Source: Membranipora membranacea (taxonomy: Eukaryota > Bryozoa > Gymnolaemata > Cheilostomatida > Membraniporidae). From it: 60,000 nt of DNA. The stretch lies in contig OU612073.1 in the NCBI GenBank assembly GCA_914767715.1, forward strand, positions 15,750,001 through 15,810,000, written 5' to 3'. The position numbers and the translations under genes are program-made. This document shows positions 30,083 through 43,600 of the stretch, one piece after another. Below the pieces are notes generated by a model. It was given only the letters and a program-made list of their open reading frames with translations, had not been told where the DNA came from and did not search any database. How positions within the stretch are numbered: position 1 is the stretch's first letter; each line of letters starts with the position of its first letter.

Positions 30083-33000
30083 ATGAGGGGGCCTTCAGCA
30101 GGTGCTGTATCTTTACTGATCGTATCTGTGACCGCAACCTTTGTAATTTATTCTCAACATCGTCAATATAGTGTATCTGTACATGAAGAAAAAATTGTAC
30201 CATATGCGGAAGATAAGATTATAAGAGTTCCACAAAAACCGCCGTCAGCTGTGAAAGGATCTGCTCCATGCAAAACTCAAACTGTGCAGCGCCTACCTCA
30301 GCCCGTGCAGCCGATTCTCCCTAAAACTGAAGCCAAGGTGCTCCGTGACATCAGTAAACAGCTGTATGACTCTGATTAGTAAGTGCGTTTTCTCTGTTCA
30401 TCATGTTACTATTATTACTGTTGTTATTATTATTCTCTTTTTATTTTAGTAGACAATTATCTTCTAGTAGGATATTTTACCAGGACGAAATGTCACCATA
30501 ATTACACATATGATGACATACCTTTTTTGTTTAAATTAGACCGTACACGTTAATTATATTGTCTCAAAGTCACGAGTTTCAACCATTGGGTTAGCTGGTA
30601 GATTAAATGCAGTGAATTGAAATTCATTGAGCAATTCAAGAGGGAGGGGGAGGGAATCAAATTAAAACACTGGAGCAAAGTTATAATAGTAGGCTCTCCA
30701 ATTCCAGTGAAGCTTTATTTTCTGTTCTGGGCTTATTCTGCGGACTGTTTCAAGTCAACAGACACAGGGGATGGATGACTTCTACAGCTACTGAAATCTT
30801 TATCATAAAATTCTGACAAAGTATTGAACTGCAAAAAATCTCTCAACATCATATTATTACTCAACCCTATATTTACAACCTTGAAGAGCCTAATGCAGCA
30901 TATCAGTTCCATGTTGGCACCCAAACCATGCAAAGTCAATATTTTTACCCAAGTACCATGAATTGTATCATTTTTAAGTCCTATTTTTGTTAATTTTCTT
31001 GTCATTTTTGACAGAACCCATCAAACACTTAGGTCTGGAAACCTGCCTCTAATCATCACACGGCTGGTAGGATTCTATCATGGATTATCGCTAGACACCA
31101 AAACTTTGGTTTGAGTGATAGTAAATTTGATTTCGAGAAATCTTCACAAACTGATCAAGAGGTCTGAGAAATGATACTAAAAGGCTTTTAAATCCTGATA
31201 GGACATTTGACATTTAAATCATGGCTCATGCGAAATTCCATCTTTGTAATGATTAACTTTCCACAAATCTCTCAGATATATCTGTTCAGTTTAATATATT
31301 TTGAGTTGACTCCATTTTTAGTACTCCGATGAAGTATAAACAAGGGAAGACAATAATTTATGAATCATTGTACAAATGTAGATATCCCAGCTTTCTAAAG
31401 AATTATACGAGTCCTTGCTGGCGATCTAAACGGTAAGTTGAATCCCATGACCTTGACCTAATTCTGCTTTACAAATGTGTCGTTTAGAAACTGAAACGTG
31501 AAACTGAAGTCAAGGTCTAACGACTGTAAGTGACGCTCTTGAAACTCGTAAAAGCAACAAATAATTTGAATGGTTCAACAAGACTTTTAACCTGTGTTTC
31601 AGCATGTCAGGTTAAGCTGGGAGTGAATCAGACTCTAAACTGTCATGTTCGATTCAAGTAAATATGATGAATATTATATATATTTATTATATTGTAAATA
31701 CAAATAAATAATGTAATTTTTATGCATCATGAAATGTGGAGACAGGTCAGGTCAGGAAATTGGAACTTGCATGCATTTAGTAAACAATGTAGCTTTGCTG
31801 ACTAAGTTTTTGGTGGATACCTTCATTCATGTTAAACAAAAAGAAGCGATGCCGCTGGTTTTCAACCTGTTAGATGGCTCAATATCACCTTCTCTCGATT
31901 GACCAACATGAACCACCACTGCCATAGTACAAAGGTGTGACCAGGTGGCACTCTGTGCTACTGTTGTTGCCTCCTTCTAATAAAAATCTGTTTGATTCAA
32001 TCTGCTTCTTTCACAGAGCTGGAAGAGTGTTTTGTGCACCCAAAGTTGTATTAGTCGGATTTCACAAGTGTGGTACAACTGATACGTCAAAGTGGTTCCA
32101 CAACTCCAAGTATAGATATGTGACCACAGATTTCTTCCTTGGAGAGCTCGGTAATATGTGCCCAATCGAATTTATGGAAAAAAAGTCAATAATGTTTGTT
32201 AGGTGAGTATATGATAAGATATATCCACTTATAAGTAAGCAAAGAAGATGACCATCTAGAATCTAGATCTTAGATGTTGCCTTCTATTTAGAATTCGAGA
32301 TCATAAAGATGTGTATTTTCTTCCATGAATCCTATCAAAAAAATTTTACAGCTGTAAGTTTTGCTATCAGTACAGTATGACAAAACCTCAGTACTAAACA
32401 TCCATAACCCACAAATTTGTTGATCTTAAACGGATGGTTTGTTTTCACCAGGAAAGTATTGTGTTATACCTATGCTCCGTAATTCCGTGGCCAAAGAAGG
32501 TTTTGAGTTTAGACCTAAAATAAAAACTTACATGAACCTCTAGAACAATCGATCGAAGGATCAATCGAAGTCCTACTCCCAACCCCTTGCTTACAAGACT
32601 TTAAAAAATCTGGACAGCTACCTTTTTTGCAATTTGTAATTTTACTCTTTGTACTCAAAAGTTGCATTTTTTAGTAATAACAATTTGTAACATTTATAAT
32701 AATTTATAATTATTAATGATGTCTCACTTCCGTTTTTTATTTTGGTTGGTTTGGCACATTTGGAAGAACTTCATTTTAATGATGAAGATTGTTGTCAATA
32801 AATGTGTATTTATATAATATAAATAAAAAAAATTGTTTTTCTAGCAATCCACAGATCACAACATTTGGAGATTGTCCCGGATGTCTTATTCACATCGAGG
32901 TTTTGAGATTGGAAAGTAGTTCAATCACCGTGCACAGCATATTTCAGTATCTGCAGTATGTTCGAACTGATGATACTCGATACTTGGTGACCATACGTAA

Positions 33001-34368
33001 TCCTACGGACCGATTTATCTCCCATTACTTTTACTTATTTAAAATGGTAAGTAATCAGATTTCAAATATTATTTTCTCCACCAGGTTGAGACTTGTTGTA
33101 GGCCATATGTACGATGGGCCATCAAACAAATGACAAGGATGGATTCAATCTTAGCTCTCTGATGTCTGATGTGGTAGTTTTTATGATTTTCCATCACCTT
33201 AGAAGCACCTTCTTGGTAAAAATTATATGTGGTGTTAGAAATTGGCCCATTTTTTGCATCTATCAGGTTTAAAAGTCTAGTGCTGTACCAGCGCAATAAG
33301 CTACCACTTCTTATCTACTTTAGAGAACTATAATTTTATGTCCCTGACAATGTGAATATATTTTACTTCTGTTCTATACGGGTAAATCAGTGATTTGAAA
33401 TATTTGGAAGTGGAAGCTTATTGCGCTGGTACAGCACTAGACATTGAAACCTCCTAGATGTCAGCAGTGAAAAAGGGGGGCAATTTCTAACACTACTCAA
33501 CAATTTTACCATGAAGGTGCTATGAATCTTTCAGTATCAAAATATTGCATAACTACTGCAGAAATAGTTGATAGACCATTTTTTGTTTTGTTCCTTCTAT
33601 AGGGAAGCTTTATAGAAACTATCACCAATTTGTGTTTTGGTAATGCCTAATTAATCCAAACACACCGGTTATTACAGAAAAAGGATATACCGGCTTTTAC
33701 GAACGCAACGAATGTTGAGGAGAAAAGTTATGATGTACTGCATAAACTAGTAGCCAGTACGGTGATGACCTTGACTGCTTGCCTTGAGAATTATGGGATA
33801 ACTGACTGCATAATCAGCCCTGAGAGGAATCGCATGCATGAGGATTCTTTCATAGCCGGTCTGCTGAGATATAGCTGCTACTCAGTGTACATTAGAGAAG
33901 CTTTTAAATTTGTACCAAAGGTTAGTATTATAATAGTGACTTGGTCTCCAATATCATCGGAGATATAAGTATCGGAGTTATTAAAGATCGACCCAAAATT
34001 GTTTACAATACTCGGATACCAATGGGGTCGCACCAACACTGCCCTGTATAGTTCTGTCGACTAGATCAAATTTGATCCAGCTACTAAGGGACCACTTATT
34101 ATTTTTACAGGAGTTGATGTTTTTCTCCCGAATGGAAGACTATGCAGTGCATCCAGAAAAGGTCGTACCGGAGATGTTGAAGTTTGTTAAACAAGATATG
34201 CCGGAAGACCTGGGTCTTGCTCGACAAGTAAAAAACCAGGGTGTGAAGAAAAAACCTGTGAACCAGGAGACCGTTGATTTGCTTGATAAGTTTTTTCAGC
34301 CTTTTAATGATGACCTGGCTCAACTACTGAGTGACGATAAATGGAAATATATAAGAGACGATAGTTAG
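30083..34368 (+). CDS. CHST15-like carbohydrate sulfotransferase, gene 1
   Basis: Six exons: 30083-30378, 31322-31432, 32017-32202, 32845-33046, 33678-33920, 34111-34368; 431 aa. A short cytoplasmic N-terminus and membrane anchor (about 6-23, GAVSLLIVSVTATFVIYS) make it a type II Golgi-type protein. The variable stem follows to about 98. PAPS-binding motifs are GFHKCGTTD (150-158) and RNPTDRFISHY (249-259, Arg and Ser of the 3'-phosphate site present). A Cys pair, GDCPGC, at 206-211 is conserved in all copies. The C-terminal exon has FFSRMEDYAVHPE and LLDKFFQPFND. The motifs resemble the CHST15 (GalNAc4S-6ST) group, so the acceptor is probably a sulfated glycosaminoglycan or glycan, by inference only. 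At protein level it is the most diverged member. Intron 4 holds a foldback element. Confidence 0.88.
33195..33525. mobile_element. foldback element in gene 1 intron 4
   Basis: Arms around 33,203-33,308 and 33,411-33,524 are inverted copies. CTAGTGCTGTACCAGCGCAA on the left matches TTGCGCTGGTACAGCACTAG on the right, and outer blocks such as AGCACCTTC and GAAGGTGCT continue the match. There is no coding capacity. Confidence 0.65.
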
Positions 34369-35597
34369 GTGGAGATAATTTATATATTTAGTAAATTTGG
34401 TCTCATTCTCCCCATCCCAAAAATAATTGCTCCAACATTTTTTCCTCATCTATCCAATGAATGTTTTAGACACCGTTGCCTCATACAAGCACACGCAACC
34501 AATCAAGCAGACATTGCAGGAACATCTACCTATAACATGATTTAATGTGGAATGAAATCGTTTTTTTGTCGAACCAATAGGAAATAATTGCTGTTTGGCT
34601 GAGTGATTTTGCATTCAGGCAAAATATTTACACCTGAATCAAAAATTTTTTTGCATTTTGTTCCTTTATCATTATTATTATTTGGTCATTTGTGACACCA
34701 AAGAAATATTTATTAATATTAAAATTTGATGCTATATTGCTAAATTTTGCCATTTGATGGTTGCTAGATCGTATAAAATTTTTGTTCAGCAGATCAAGTA
34801 TAGCCTTATTGCGATATTTATTTTACAATAACAAAACAAATTTAGTTCATATCACAGTGGTTACGGTCAGATATGTGATGGTAAATGGAACATTGGAAAT
34901 TACAGGCTAGCTGTCTGGTGGATAATGGGTATTACAAATTTTGATTTTTATCTATTTTTATGTGCGCAAAACTGAGCTCTACATGAAAACTTGTCAGACC
35001 TCAGATAGGTTGGTATATGTCACAACTCTGGGAACTCTAAGGAAACCTGAGAAAATGGCATCTGCACTGTGAATGATGTTAACTCGTCAATTCTTTGTAA
35101 CTTTGGCATGTCAGTAGAGGAAGGGAGGGGGGGCAATTCCAACGCTAGCAAAATCGATCAAACTTGATCTAGGAGACTACCAAGCTGCTAATAATGTGAT
35201 GGCAGTGTAATTTACTGCATAGTGCTTTTCAAATGAAATAATTTAAGAACAGGACATCAAGTTATTCCAGAGGAGGTATACATACACCCAGTTGCGGTGA
35301 CTAGCAAGCATGCTAACCATCTCACCATCCCCAAACACCAATTTTAATCCAGTAAATTTTAATCCAGTAGACTATTCAGTTTACTTGTGTAGCTATTCTA
35401 CAGAAACAGGGTATTAAAGCATTGTCACTTCTATTCAGCTGATCCAATGTTGTCACTCAATGAACTCCAAAGAGGGAGTTCATTGTGTCACTGTTATACA
35501 GCATTCTCAAATAAATAATACTAAAGCATTGATTTTAAACTTGTCAGCAAATGATATAAGTTTTTGGTGCAGTTTAGTATCACAGTAACTTCTCATC
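34369..35597. other. spacer between sulfotransferase genes 1 and 2
   Basis: Contains the gene 1 3' UTR. A SINE remnant at about 35,270-35,335 shares ACCATCTCACCATCCCCAAA with the SINE ending near 48,008. A CTCCAAAGAGGGAGTT dyad lies at 35,464-35,479. The last about 45 bp before 35,598 are nearly identical to those before 37,691, so a promoter-proximal block was duplicated with the exon. Confidence 0.5.
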
Positions 35598-35875
35598 ATG
35601 AAAGGGATATCGAACAGTGCTGCCTCCTTGCTAATTACTGCAGTGACAGCAGTATTTGTTATTTTTACGACATATAACTCTCAGAGACAGCCAACAGGTG
35701 ATCTTACTTATATAGACGATAGTCATCATCGGGCAGCGAAATCTGGTGATCAGATCAGTTCTCAGGTCACAGATCTAAAGTCAGCGCCTTCCCCGCTGTC
35801 TCACCAGCTGGATATCGCTCATAGAGAGATAAAGACAAACAAAGATATCGGCAAACAGCTGTTTGCCTCCAAATG
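35598..35875 (+). CDS. orphan sulfotransferase first exon (gene 2 or alternative exon 1)
   Basis: Encodes MKGISNSAASLLITAV and on to 92 aa plus two bases, ending at a GTGAGT donor in the same phase as exon 1 of the other copies. It is strikingly similar to the next first exon at 37,691-37,968, including 5' flank, membrane anchor (about residues 7-24) and most of the stem. No exons 2-6 lie between the two. Either it is an alternative first exon spliced to 42,255 onward, giving a second N-terminus to the same enzyme, or the remainder of a collapsed gene. The frame is fully open and the splice phase is preserved, which favours function. Confidence 0.7.
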
Positions 35876-36449
35876 GTGAGTCAATTTCAAATTGCTCTTA
35901 CCTCTTACCTCAATCAAAGAGGGGTGTGGCCTTTGGCTGATACTGCAAGTTTGGTGAGCGAGCAAGTCCAAAAAGTGTCAGCATCAGTCACGACTTTTGA
36001 ATCTTTTACTGAACTGACAGAATTCAGAAAGGGTGTTGTTAGGATTAGGGGCTAAATTTTCAACACAAGAGTTTTTTAACTAAATTGTATGTAAAACAGC
36101 ATTGGGGGCTGGCTGTATATCAATATAGAAGGGGTGTTGTTGATAATTAAATGCCACTACCAGCGACTGGGTAGAGTTTGAGCAGGTAGATATAGTCCGG
36201 TAACAGCCTATGCAACTTCAATTACGATTTCGGGTGGATAGGGTTTGACAGTTTCTGGTAGGTGTTATACGATAGATGGGTCAATACTAGGTCACCATAA
36301 AAAAATCAGATCTCTAAGAACATCCGAATTCAGTTTTCAAGGGGCCAGCAAAATTGAAAATGTGCTTTTGTTTAAATGATGGTTATATTCAAGGAGTAAT
36401 AATAGCGTTGCTGTTACTCCCTGGTTATATACATAAGTGACTTCTGTTG

Positions 36450-37200
36450 TTTGAAGTTTGAAGTTGGTTTATTGCCTGATTCTAATATCCATCCTGTGTT
36501 AGGTTGATAGCACATAAATGGGATAATAAAATGAGCTGAGCTGCATTAGTTGAAAAATTGCATATAAAATTCAAAAAAGGTATTTTGTCTTTTGGTTGCT
36601 CTGCACTTGGATGGCCTGTATTTATCTCTTTTTGCTCTATGAGCAGACTTTCTGTTTGTATTTATATTAATACGAGAGTTCAGGGGGTGATGTTCGTCGT
36701 AAGCTATTTTAGTGAAATGTTCACTGCAAGAAGTGTGCAAGAAAGTTGTCATGGTTGGCAGGGCTAAATTGTCCAGCCTCTGCTCATATTTTTCAGAGAA
36801 TGGCAGCATAATCCATGTAGCAGAGCGCCTGGATCCTCTCTAGTCTTGTTTTATCGGTGTCTGATAGCAGATTATACCATGCAGCAGGGCAGGCGTAGCC
36901 TATTGCAGAGTTAATGTTGGCTACATAGAAGGTTTTCAGGCCATCGCTATCCATGCCCATGCCTTTCAGCAATCTCATCAAGCATCGTTGAGAACATTTA
37001 GATATAATACAGTCAACATGATTGCTGAATGTTAGTGCGTTGTCTATGAAAACGCCTAAAAACTTGGTATGCTCAGAGGGAGAAATAAAAAGATTATCAT
37101 CTCCATAGGTTATACCAGGGTGCATAGCAGCTTTGGATCATTTGTTATCAGCTTCACTACCAAGTTTTTGTATTTTGTTCTTATTTAAGAGTTTATCAGG
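36450..37200 (-). mobile_element. LINE fragment: reverse transcriptase C-terminus and 3' tail
   Basis: The minus-strand frame 37,125-36,793 contains HTKFLGVFIDNALTFSNHVD, then IGYACPAAWYNLLSD and RLERIQALC, typical of the end of a non-LTR reverse transcriptase. An in-frame stop precedes it at about 37,150. The 3' tail, ending GGCAATAAACC at about 36,465, is repeated at 53,203-53,405. It is a 5'-truncated, dead copy between sulfotransferase exons. Confidence 0.75.
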
Positions 37201-37690
37201 GAATTTATTTACGCTAACTTGATCTGATGGCTTTCTGAGTCAAGGATTGAAGGAATTTCCAAATTAGACAATCTCTTGCATGGTTTTAATTCGGCCAACT
37301 GAGTATAGCCTATGTGGTATTTATCTTAGTATAGCAAAGTAAATATATAATAAATATGTGTTAGTGATATAGTGATTATAACTCCCACCCCCTCTCCCTC
37401 CCTTCATTGCTAGTGTCTGCTCCATAATTCATACAAATTTTGATTCTTATCTATCTATTGTTATGTATGCAGTCAATAATGTCAGTATTCAGGTTATTCT
37501 AAAAGCTTTGAGCAAATGATGGGATGCACGGATTAATCATAATTCAGTTGATCCAATGATAGCCAAGCATTGGTTTTAAACTTTAAACTATAATCACAGG
37601 GTAAGGATATATCCTTACTATACTCTGTGCAATAATGTCAGCAAATGAGTTAAGTTTTGGTGCAGTTTAGTATCACAGTAACTTCTCATT

Positions 37691-40600
37691 ATGAAAGGGA
37701 TAGCGAACAGTTCTGCCTCTTTGCTAATTATCGCAGTGACAGCAGTATTTGTTATTTTTACGGCATATAACTCTCAGAAACATCCAAATGGTGATCTTTC
37801 TTATGCAATTGACAGTCATCGTCCGACAGCAAGATCTGGTGATCAGATCAGTTCTCAAGTCTCAGATCTAAAGTCAGCGCCTTCTCCGCTGTATCAACAG
37901 CTGGATATCGCTCATAGAGAGATAAAGACGAACAAAGATATCAGCAAACAGATGTTTGCCTCCAAATTGTGAGTCATTCTCGAATTTCCCATACCTCAAA
38001 TCTTACCAGTTATATGCAGGATCAGAGATTTCTATTGTATATTTGTGTAATGTAAAACACGGCTGGCAGCGGCTTGCCAATATACAATTTTACTAATACC
38101 TATGAATTTTACCTTCACTTATATGGAGCACTCAAATTAACATTTCGCCGCAACTGGATTGTGTCCTTAGTTTCAGTCTGAAGACTGAGTGATGTTAGTT
38201 TTTCAGCGTATTTGCTGTCAGTTTCAACCTCGGTGCATAGTCTCATACTGTGCTCCTAACTGGCAATGGCTGTTCCTTTAAAGGGTCAGTCCTATTAGAA
38301 AAGTGGATTTATTACCCCAATGAATCAAATATTGTGAGTTCATAGGGCAAATAGAAATAATAAAATAATAAAAAATTTGTAAAGTAGCAATTAGTTTTTT
38401 TTCAAATATCTTAGCAAGGATCATAGTGGATCATAGTGATCAGGGAGAGGCAATAAATCACTATGATCCCCTATGATCCACTATGATCCACTGTATTAGG
38501 AAGTTTAATCTGAATCTAAATCTTTAATCTAAAAGAGTTGTCTTATCTTTTCTCAAATCAGCCAATCAGATTTGTGCTAGCCTCATCCGTCAATTCAGTT
38601 TGTGTAAGACTGGCGAACTGTCAACATCAGCCAGCACGGTTATTTTAATGTCGCTCTAAAATATCCTGACTCAGTGTATCTGTATTTAACCATATTCTAC
38701 ATGGTAATTGTATTCAATCAACCATCACAATGAATACTCTGAACAGTCTATAATGGACATCGACCACTGAACACTAAATCTAGACACCTCTCGATGTGGT
38801 GGTGAGTTTAATTGTACTCATTTTTCTTATCGTTTTTGGCACTATAAATGTTTTAAAGTTTGGGAACTAAATTAGGTATTAACAATATTGTGTTTAACTC
38901 GCTGTGGCAATTCAGCAGTAATGACAGACGTTTTATCCATCGTACGCCTATCTACAACATGTTGCCTGAGTAATATCGATCTAGAAATACCACACTACAC
39001 TTCGATACGATCACTTCATCTCCAAGTGTATATCATCAGTTATCATATCGATATGATTATTCAATCACTTATAATGCGGCATCGAAGTCAGGCTCTGCTC
39101 GTCGATCACAATCAGTTATTGTCACTGCTTAATATTTTCGTTTTCAGTTGTATCAGGAATTTTAAGAGTGCCTTTAGAGTACAAACTCACCCCATTGCTC
39201 GGTTCGACACTTATCCCACCAGTAATTGTAAGTCGTGATTATAAAATCTAAATGTATAATTTTTGTGACAATGATTAATTAATCTGCAAAACATTGATCA
39301 TTGCAATTCGACATTATAATTTCGTTTCATGTTTAACTGGATAAAGTTTATCTTCCTAATTCCCCGGGATAATATTTTAAATAGTTATCCTGTTTTTTAA
39401 TATGGCAAGAGATTTTTATTTCACCATTGAAATCAAATCAATACTGTGTTTTAACCATGCACTTTTGTTTTGTCAACAGGGTACAATATTTCATTCAATA
39501 CAAGAACACCATCTCTTACGACGATCTATTGTTGCCAATAATCACCATTGTCCTATCCGAGCACATCCACTATGATCCCAATTTTCAGACTTTGCAGCAG
39601 TTTTACTGCAATTAGGTTCACAGGCTGTTTTATTTCATATGTCCTTTAAAACCATACCAAACATGGCCTAGTAGGATTGTCACTTTAATAAAAGAATTTC
39701 AGTATCCCTTCATTTTCAGTCAAAAGACAGAACACAAAAGTGAGGAGACTATTCTTTTATACCAGAGCTTAGAGTTAATGGGGTAGGCCCATAGATATAA
39801 AAACTCTCTTTTTAGATCTATGGGTAGGCCTCAGCTGTAAAATGACAATGCTAGCATCCAAAACCCGGGCAAATACGTCAAGCCACCTCCAAACTGTTAA
39901 TGTTGACAACCCTGGGGCCATCAGTCATGGCCAGGATATCCTTTGGCTAATTCTTTGAGTTTGGTGAGCTGTGAGCCAACAGTGTCAGTCAATGGTCATG
40001 ACTTTTAATCTATTACGGTATCAGCGCCTCAAACATAATGGTATTGACTGAACAGTAATGGTGTTAGGGTTCTGGCTAAATGTTCAGCACAGGAGTTTAT
40101 TAATTATATTGTTTGTAAAACACCTGTGAATCAATATGGAAGGTACGCATTTGATAACAGGGTAGAGTTTGAGCAGGTTGATAGGAACAATTATAATTGT
40201 TTTAGTGGGTACCCGGCCATCATGCAATCTCGCCATCCCCATTACTAAGCCTATAACTACTAAGCCTACAATTACTTTGCCCTAAATTACCTTACCTATA
40301 TAATTGCTATGTCAAAAATCCCTTTTACTTTCGGTAATTAGTCATGTTTGTTTGTTTAATTTATTACTCCTCTCTCTCTAGAGATAAAAAGAGGTGCAAG
40401 ATTCTAAAAATTAAAAACCCTCTGGATGTGGCAAAACAGTAATAATAATTATAATAATGATAAAACAAAAAGCAAAGTATTGTCAACGAAATATACTTCA
40501 GGTTTGAGAGTATGGACAGTCCTCGCTTAACAGTTCGGGATTGTTGGGATGCAGTTGAAGCTGTATTGTTGATGAGGAAAAGTTGGATGCAGTTAATGTT

Positions 40601-43600
40601 GAGTGTTTAGGCCTAGTGGATGGATTTTGTGCGAGTCTATGTCTAGGCAGGTGCTCTGGATCATTCTTGAGCCAATTTACATAGGCATGCAGGTAGTCTG
40701 AGCCCCCCCCCCCCCCTCAGACTTCTGCCCCTCGCCCGATGGCCTTCGGCGAGAGAAATGCATGCAGGTCATGTCAAGGGCCTCTGAGAGGGTGTTGATA
40801 TTAGTTGATTGCATAATGCTCAGCATTACTGTAGATGAGTAGACTGTAGTGAAAGGGTACCAGGCAGGTGAGGCATGACTCATTGCCGGTATAATTTGGC
40901 TTTGGTACATGTGAATGAGAGATTCTTCATCTACCCCAGTCAAGCACAACACCAACAAGAAGCCTAGCACCTTCGAGTACACATGCTACCTGATGTTCAC
41001 TGTTCATTGTGAGCGTTCCAGTCATTGTCAGGGACTTCTGGGGAATTGAGGCATTGTTTACAAAACCAAAGAATAAAGTGATACAGGCACTCAATCGTAA
41101 TGTTATTATACAAATTCCATGAACTTCCTCGCCATAAGGCGGGGGGGGGGGGCATAAGGAGGGGGAGAAGTTTGGGGGGGGGCTCAGACCATGAACTTCC
41201 CTGTTATTAGGCTCAACCATAAACATAATGCTATTTATATGTTTATGGGCCCAACTTATTTGAAAGCACAAATCTGTTATATAACTTACATATTATTTTT
41301 TACAGTGAAGCATTCTGTACATATAGATAACTAGGCCAATTCTAGCAAAATCTACCTGAAGACAATCTCATTATTATCATTTCTTCAATTTTTAACCTAC
41401 ATTAATCTATTTGTTCAGTTTTTCTATTTAATCTATGGGAAAGGGTCTTTTACAGCTGCAATATTCCCGCAGAGCCTCCTTCTGTCAATTTAAATTTGAA
41501 CTATTTGAACATTTGAACTATAATTTACGTTTGAAAAAAATGTAAGACATTTTCCTCAGAATGACTTAGATTGCCAAATAAAGTATTAGAAAAGAAAATA
41601 GTGGTGCCGTTTGAAAAAGGTTGTACTGGAAGTTGACATAAAAATATTTCAAAACGCCCTGTTTCGGCGGAAAGCGCCATCAAGTTTAAAGTTAAATTAA
41701 AAGATTATTAAATTAATTTATTTAATCTAGTTATTTAATTTCAATATAGTTATTTAAATTTAATAATTTAAATCAATTTAATATTAGTTTAATCGATGAA
41801 ATTAATTTAAATATTTAAGTTAAAATTTAAAAAAATAGTATCAAGTTTAAATTTTTTGCATGATGTTTGAATTGGAGGCGAAAACAATACTTCATAATTT
41901 GATGAGTGTCAAACACAGGATGTCCTTTTTTCAATGTCCCAAGGTCAGGGCTAGGATATACTCATGAAGAAATCAATTAAATTAGTTTCCATTTACGATG
42001 CATGCAATACAACAAGTGATGTTTTGATGTTTTTTTGTGGGTCTACCAAATCCTGAAAATGTGGTAGTGCTTTGTCCCCACCTATCTATACAGAGAGGCT
42101 ATTTGTACTATGATCACATCCATCCAAGTCTCTGTTGCCTGGCTGGCAAAAAAAATCCTCACTCCATCAGCTAACTTTACAAGCAATGTGATTGTGGCGA
42201 TAGTCTGTATATTACCACCTGCACTAACGATTGTGGTTATTACATCTTTTTCAGTGCTCCGAGGAAATACAAACAGGGGAAGACAATAATATACGAGTCT
42301 CTTTATAAATGTGAGCGTCCACAATTTCTCGAAGGTTATAGAAGTCCATGCTGGAAATCTAAAAGGTGAGTAGTCTGATTCATCAGTGACTTATGGTGAG
42401 AGTGCAACACCTTGGATGTTAGGGCCACAGGCTACCCAAACGGAGAAACATTTGCGCAATATGAAAGTTCTGCCATTTCTCAGAGCCTTGACGTAGTTAA
42501 GTTTATGGCTAGCTCACATTTGGTCAATCTTACTACCGTGTACAAGCGCTCAACTTGGCTAGTGAAAATTGGCTCTAGCTAACATAAAGCTAGGCCCAAA
42601 TAGCTAAAATAATGACGTTTATTCCTCAAGGGCTATATTTTCTTGCATTGAAGCCATATAAAATAGTGTCATTGTTATTTTAGTGTATTTCAACAAGAAA
42701 CCTTGCCAGGAAGAAGCACTATGTTAACGAATCAATGGTGAAGAAGAATGTCCGTTCAAGTTAATGGGAATCTTTCTCAAATTATAATTTATATACAACC
42801 CAAATCTTTGTGTATAGTTCATCAATCAAGACATCACAAAAGAATATAATTTCTCACTGTCGATGGTGAAATTGACCTTGAACTATATGATGAAGGTACG
42901 TTGTAGAAAATACAATCTAATCGTTGTTGCTGTTTATTGACCAGGTTCAGGTCCCAGACTTTCTGTGCACCAAGGATTGTACTGGTTGGATTCCACAAGT
43001 GTGGTTCAACAGATAGCTCGAAATGGTTTCATGATCAGAAATACAGATATACCAACACAGATTTTTACCTGGACAAGCTTGGAGATATGTGTCCGCAAGA
43101 ATATATGGAGACCGAGACAAAAATGACAGTAACGTAAGTAGATCATGCAAGACTGCCAAAGTTTTCACAATAATACCAATACCAATACAGCGATGCTGTC
43201 ATATATGTCTTCTTGGTACTGGTGTATACACCATTACTATTAAATGTTGCTGTTTAGCTGATCGGAAATTGGTCAAACTTAAATGCTATATAAAATTAAA
43301 TTTCTGCCAACCTCGCTATAGTAACAAAGCTCGTGCATTCAGGTACATGGAACATTTCACCCTGTAGGATAATATTCAGAAAGCCATGAATGGCCATCAT
43401 TTAATTTTGAAAATTATGAGTCAAATTTTATATATATTGCATCAATTTTTCTCCTCTAGGGTATCAAACCCCTTTAGAAGAGAGAATGCTCTTAGCTTTG
43501 GACATTGTTTAATGAGTGTGGCAAGACTGCACTGTCATCTAGTGCCTTCAGCCCACCAGGCTGACTATCGCAGTCAGGTGACTCTGATGGATATCAATAT

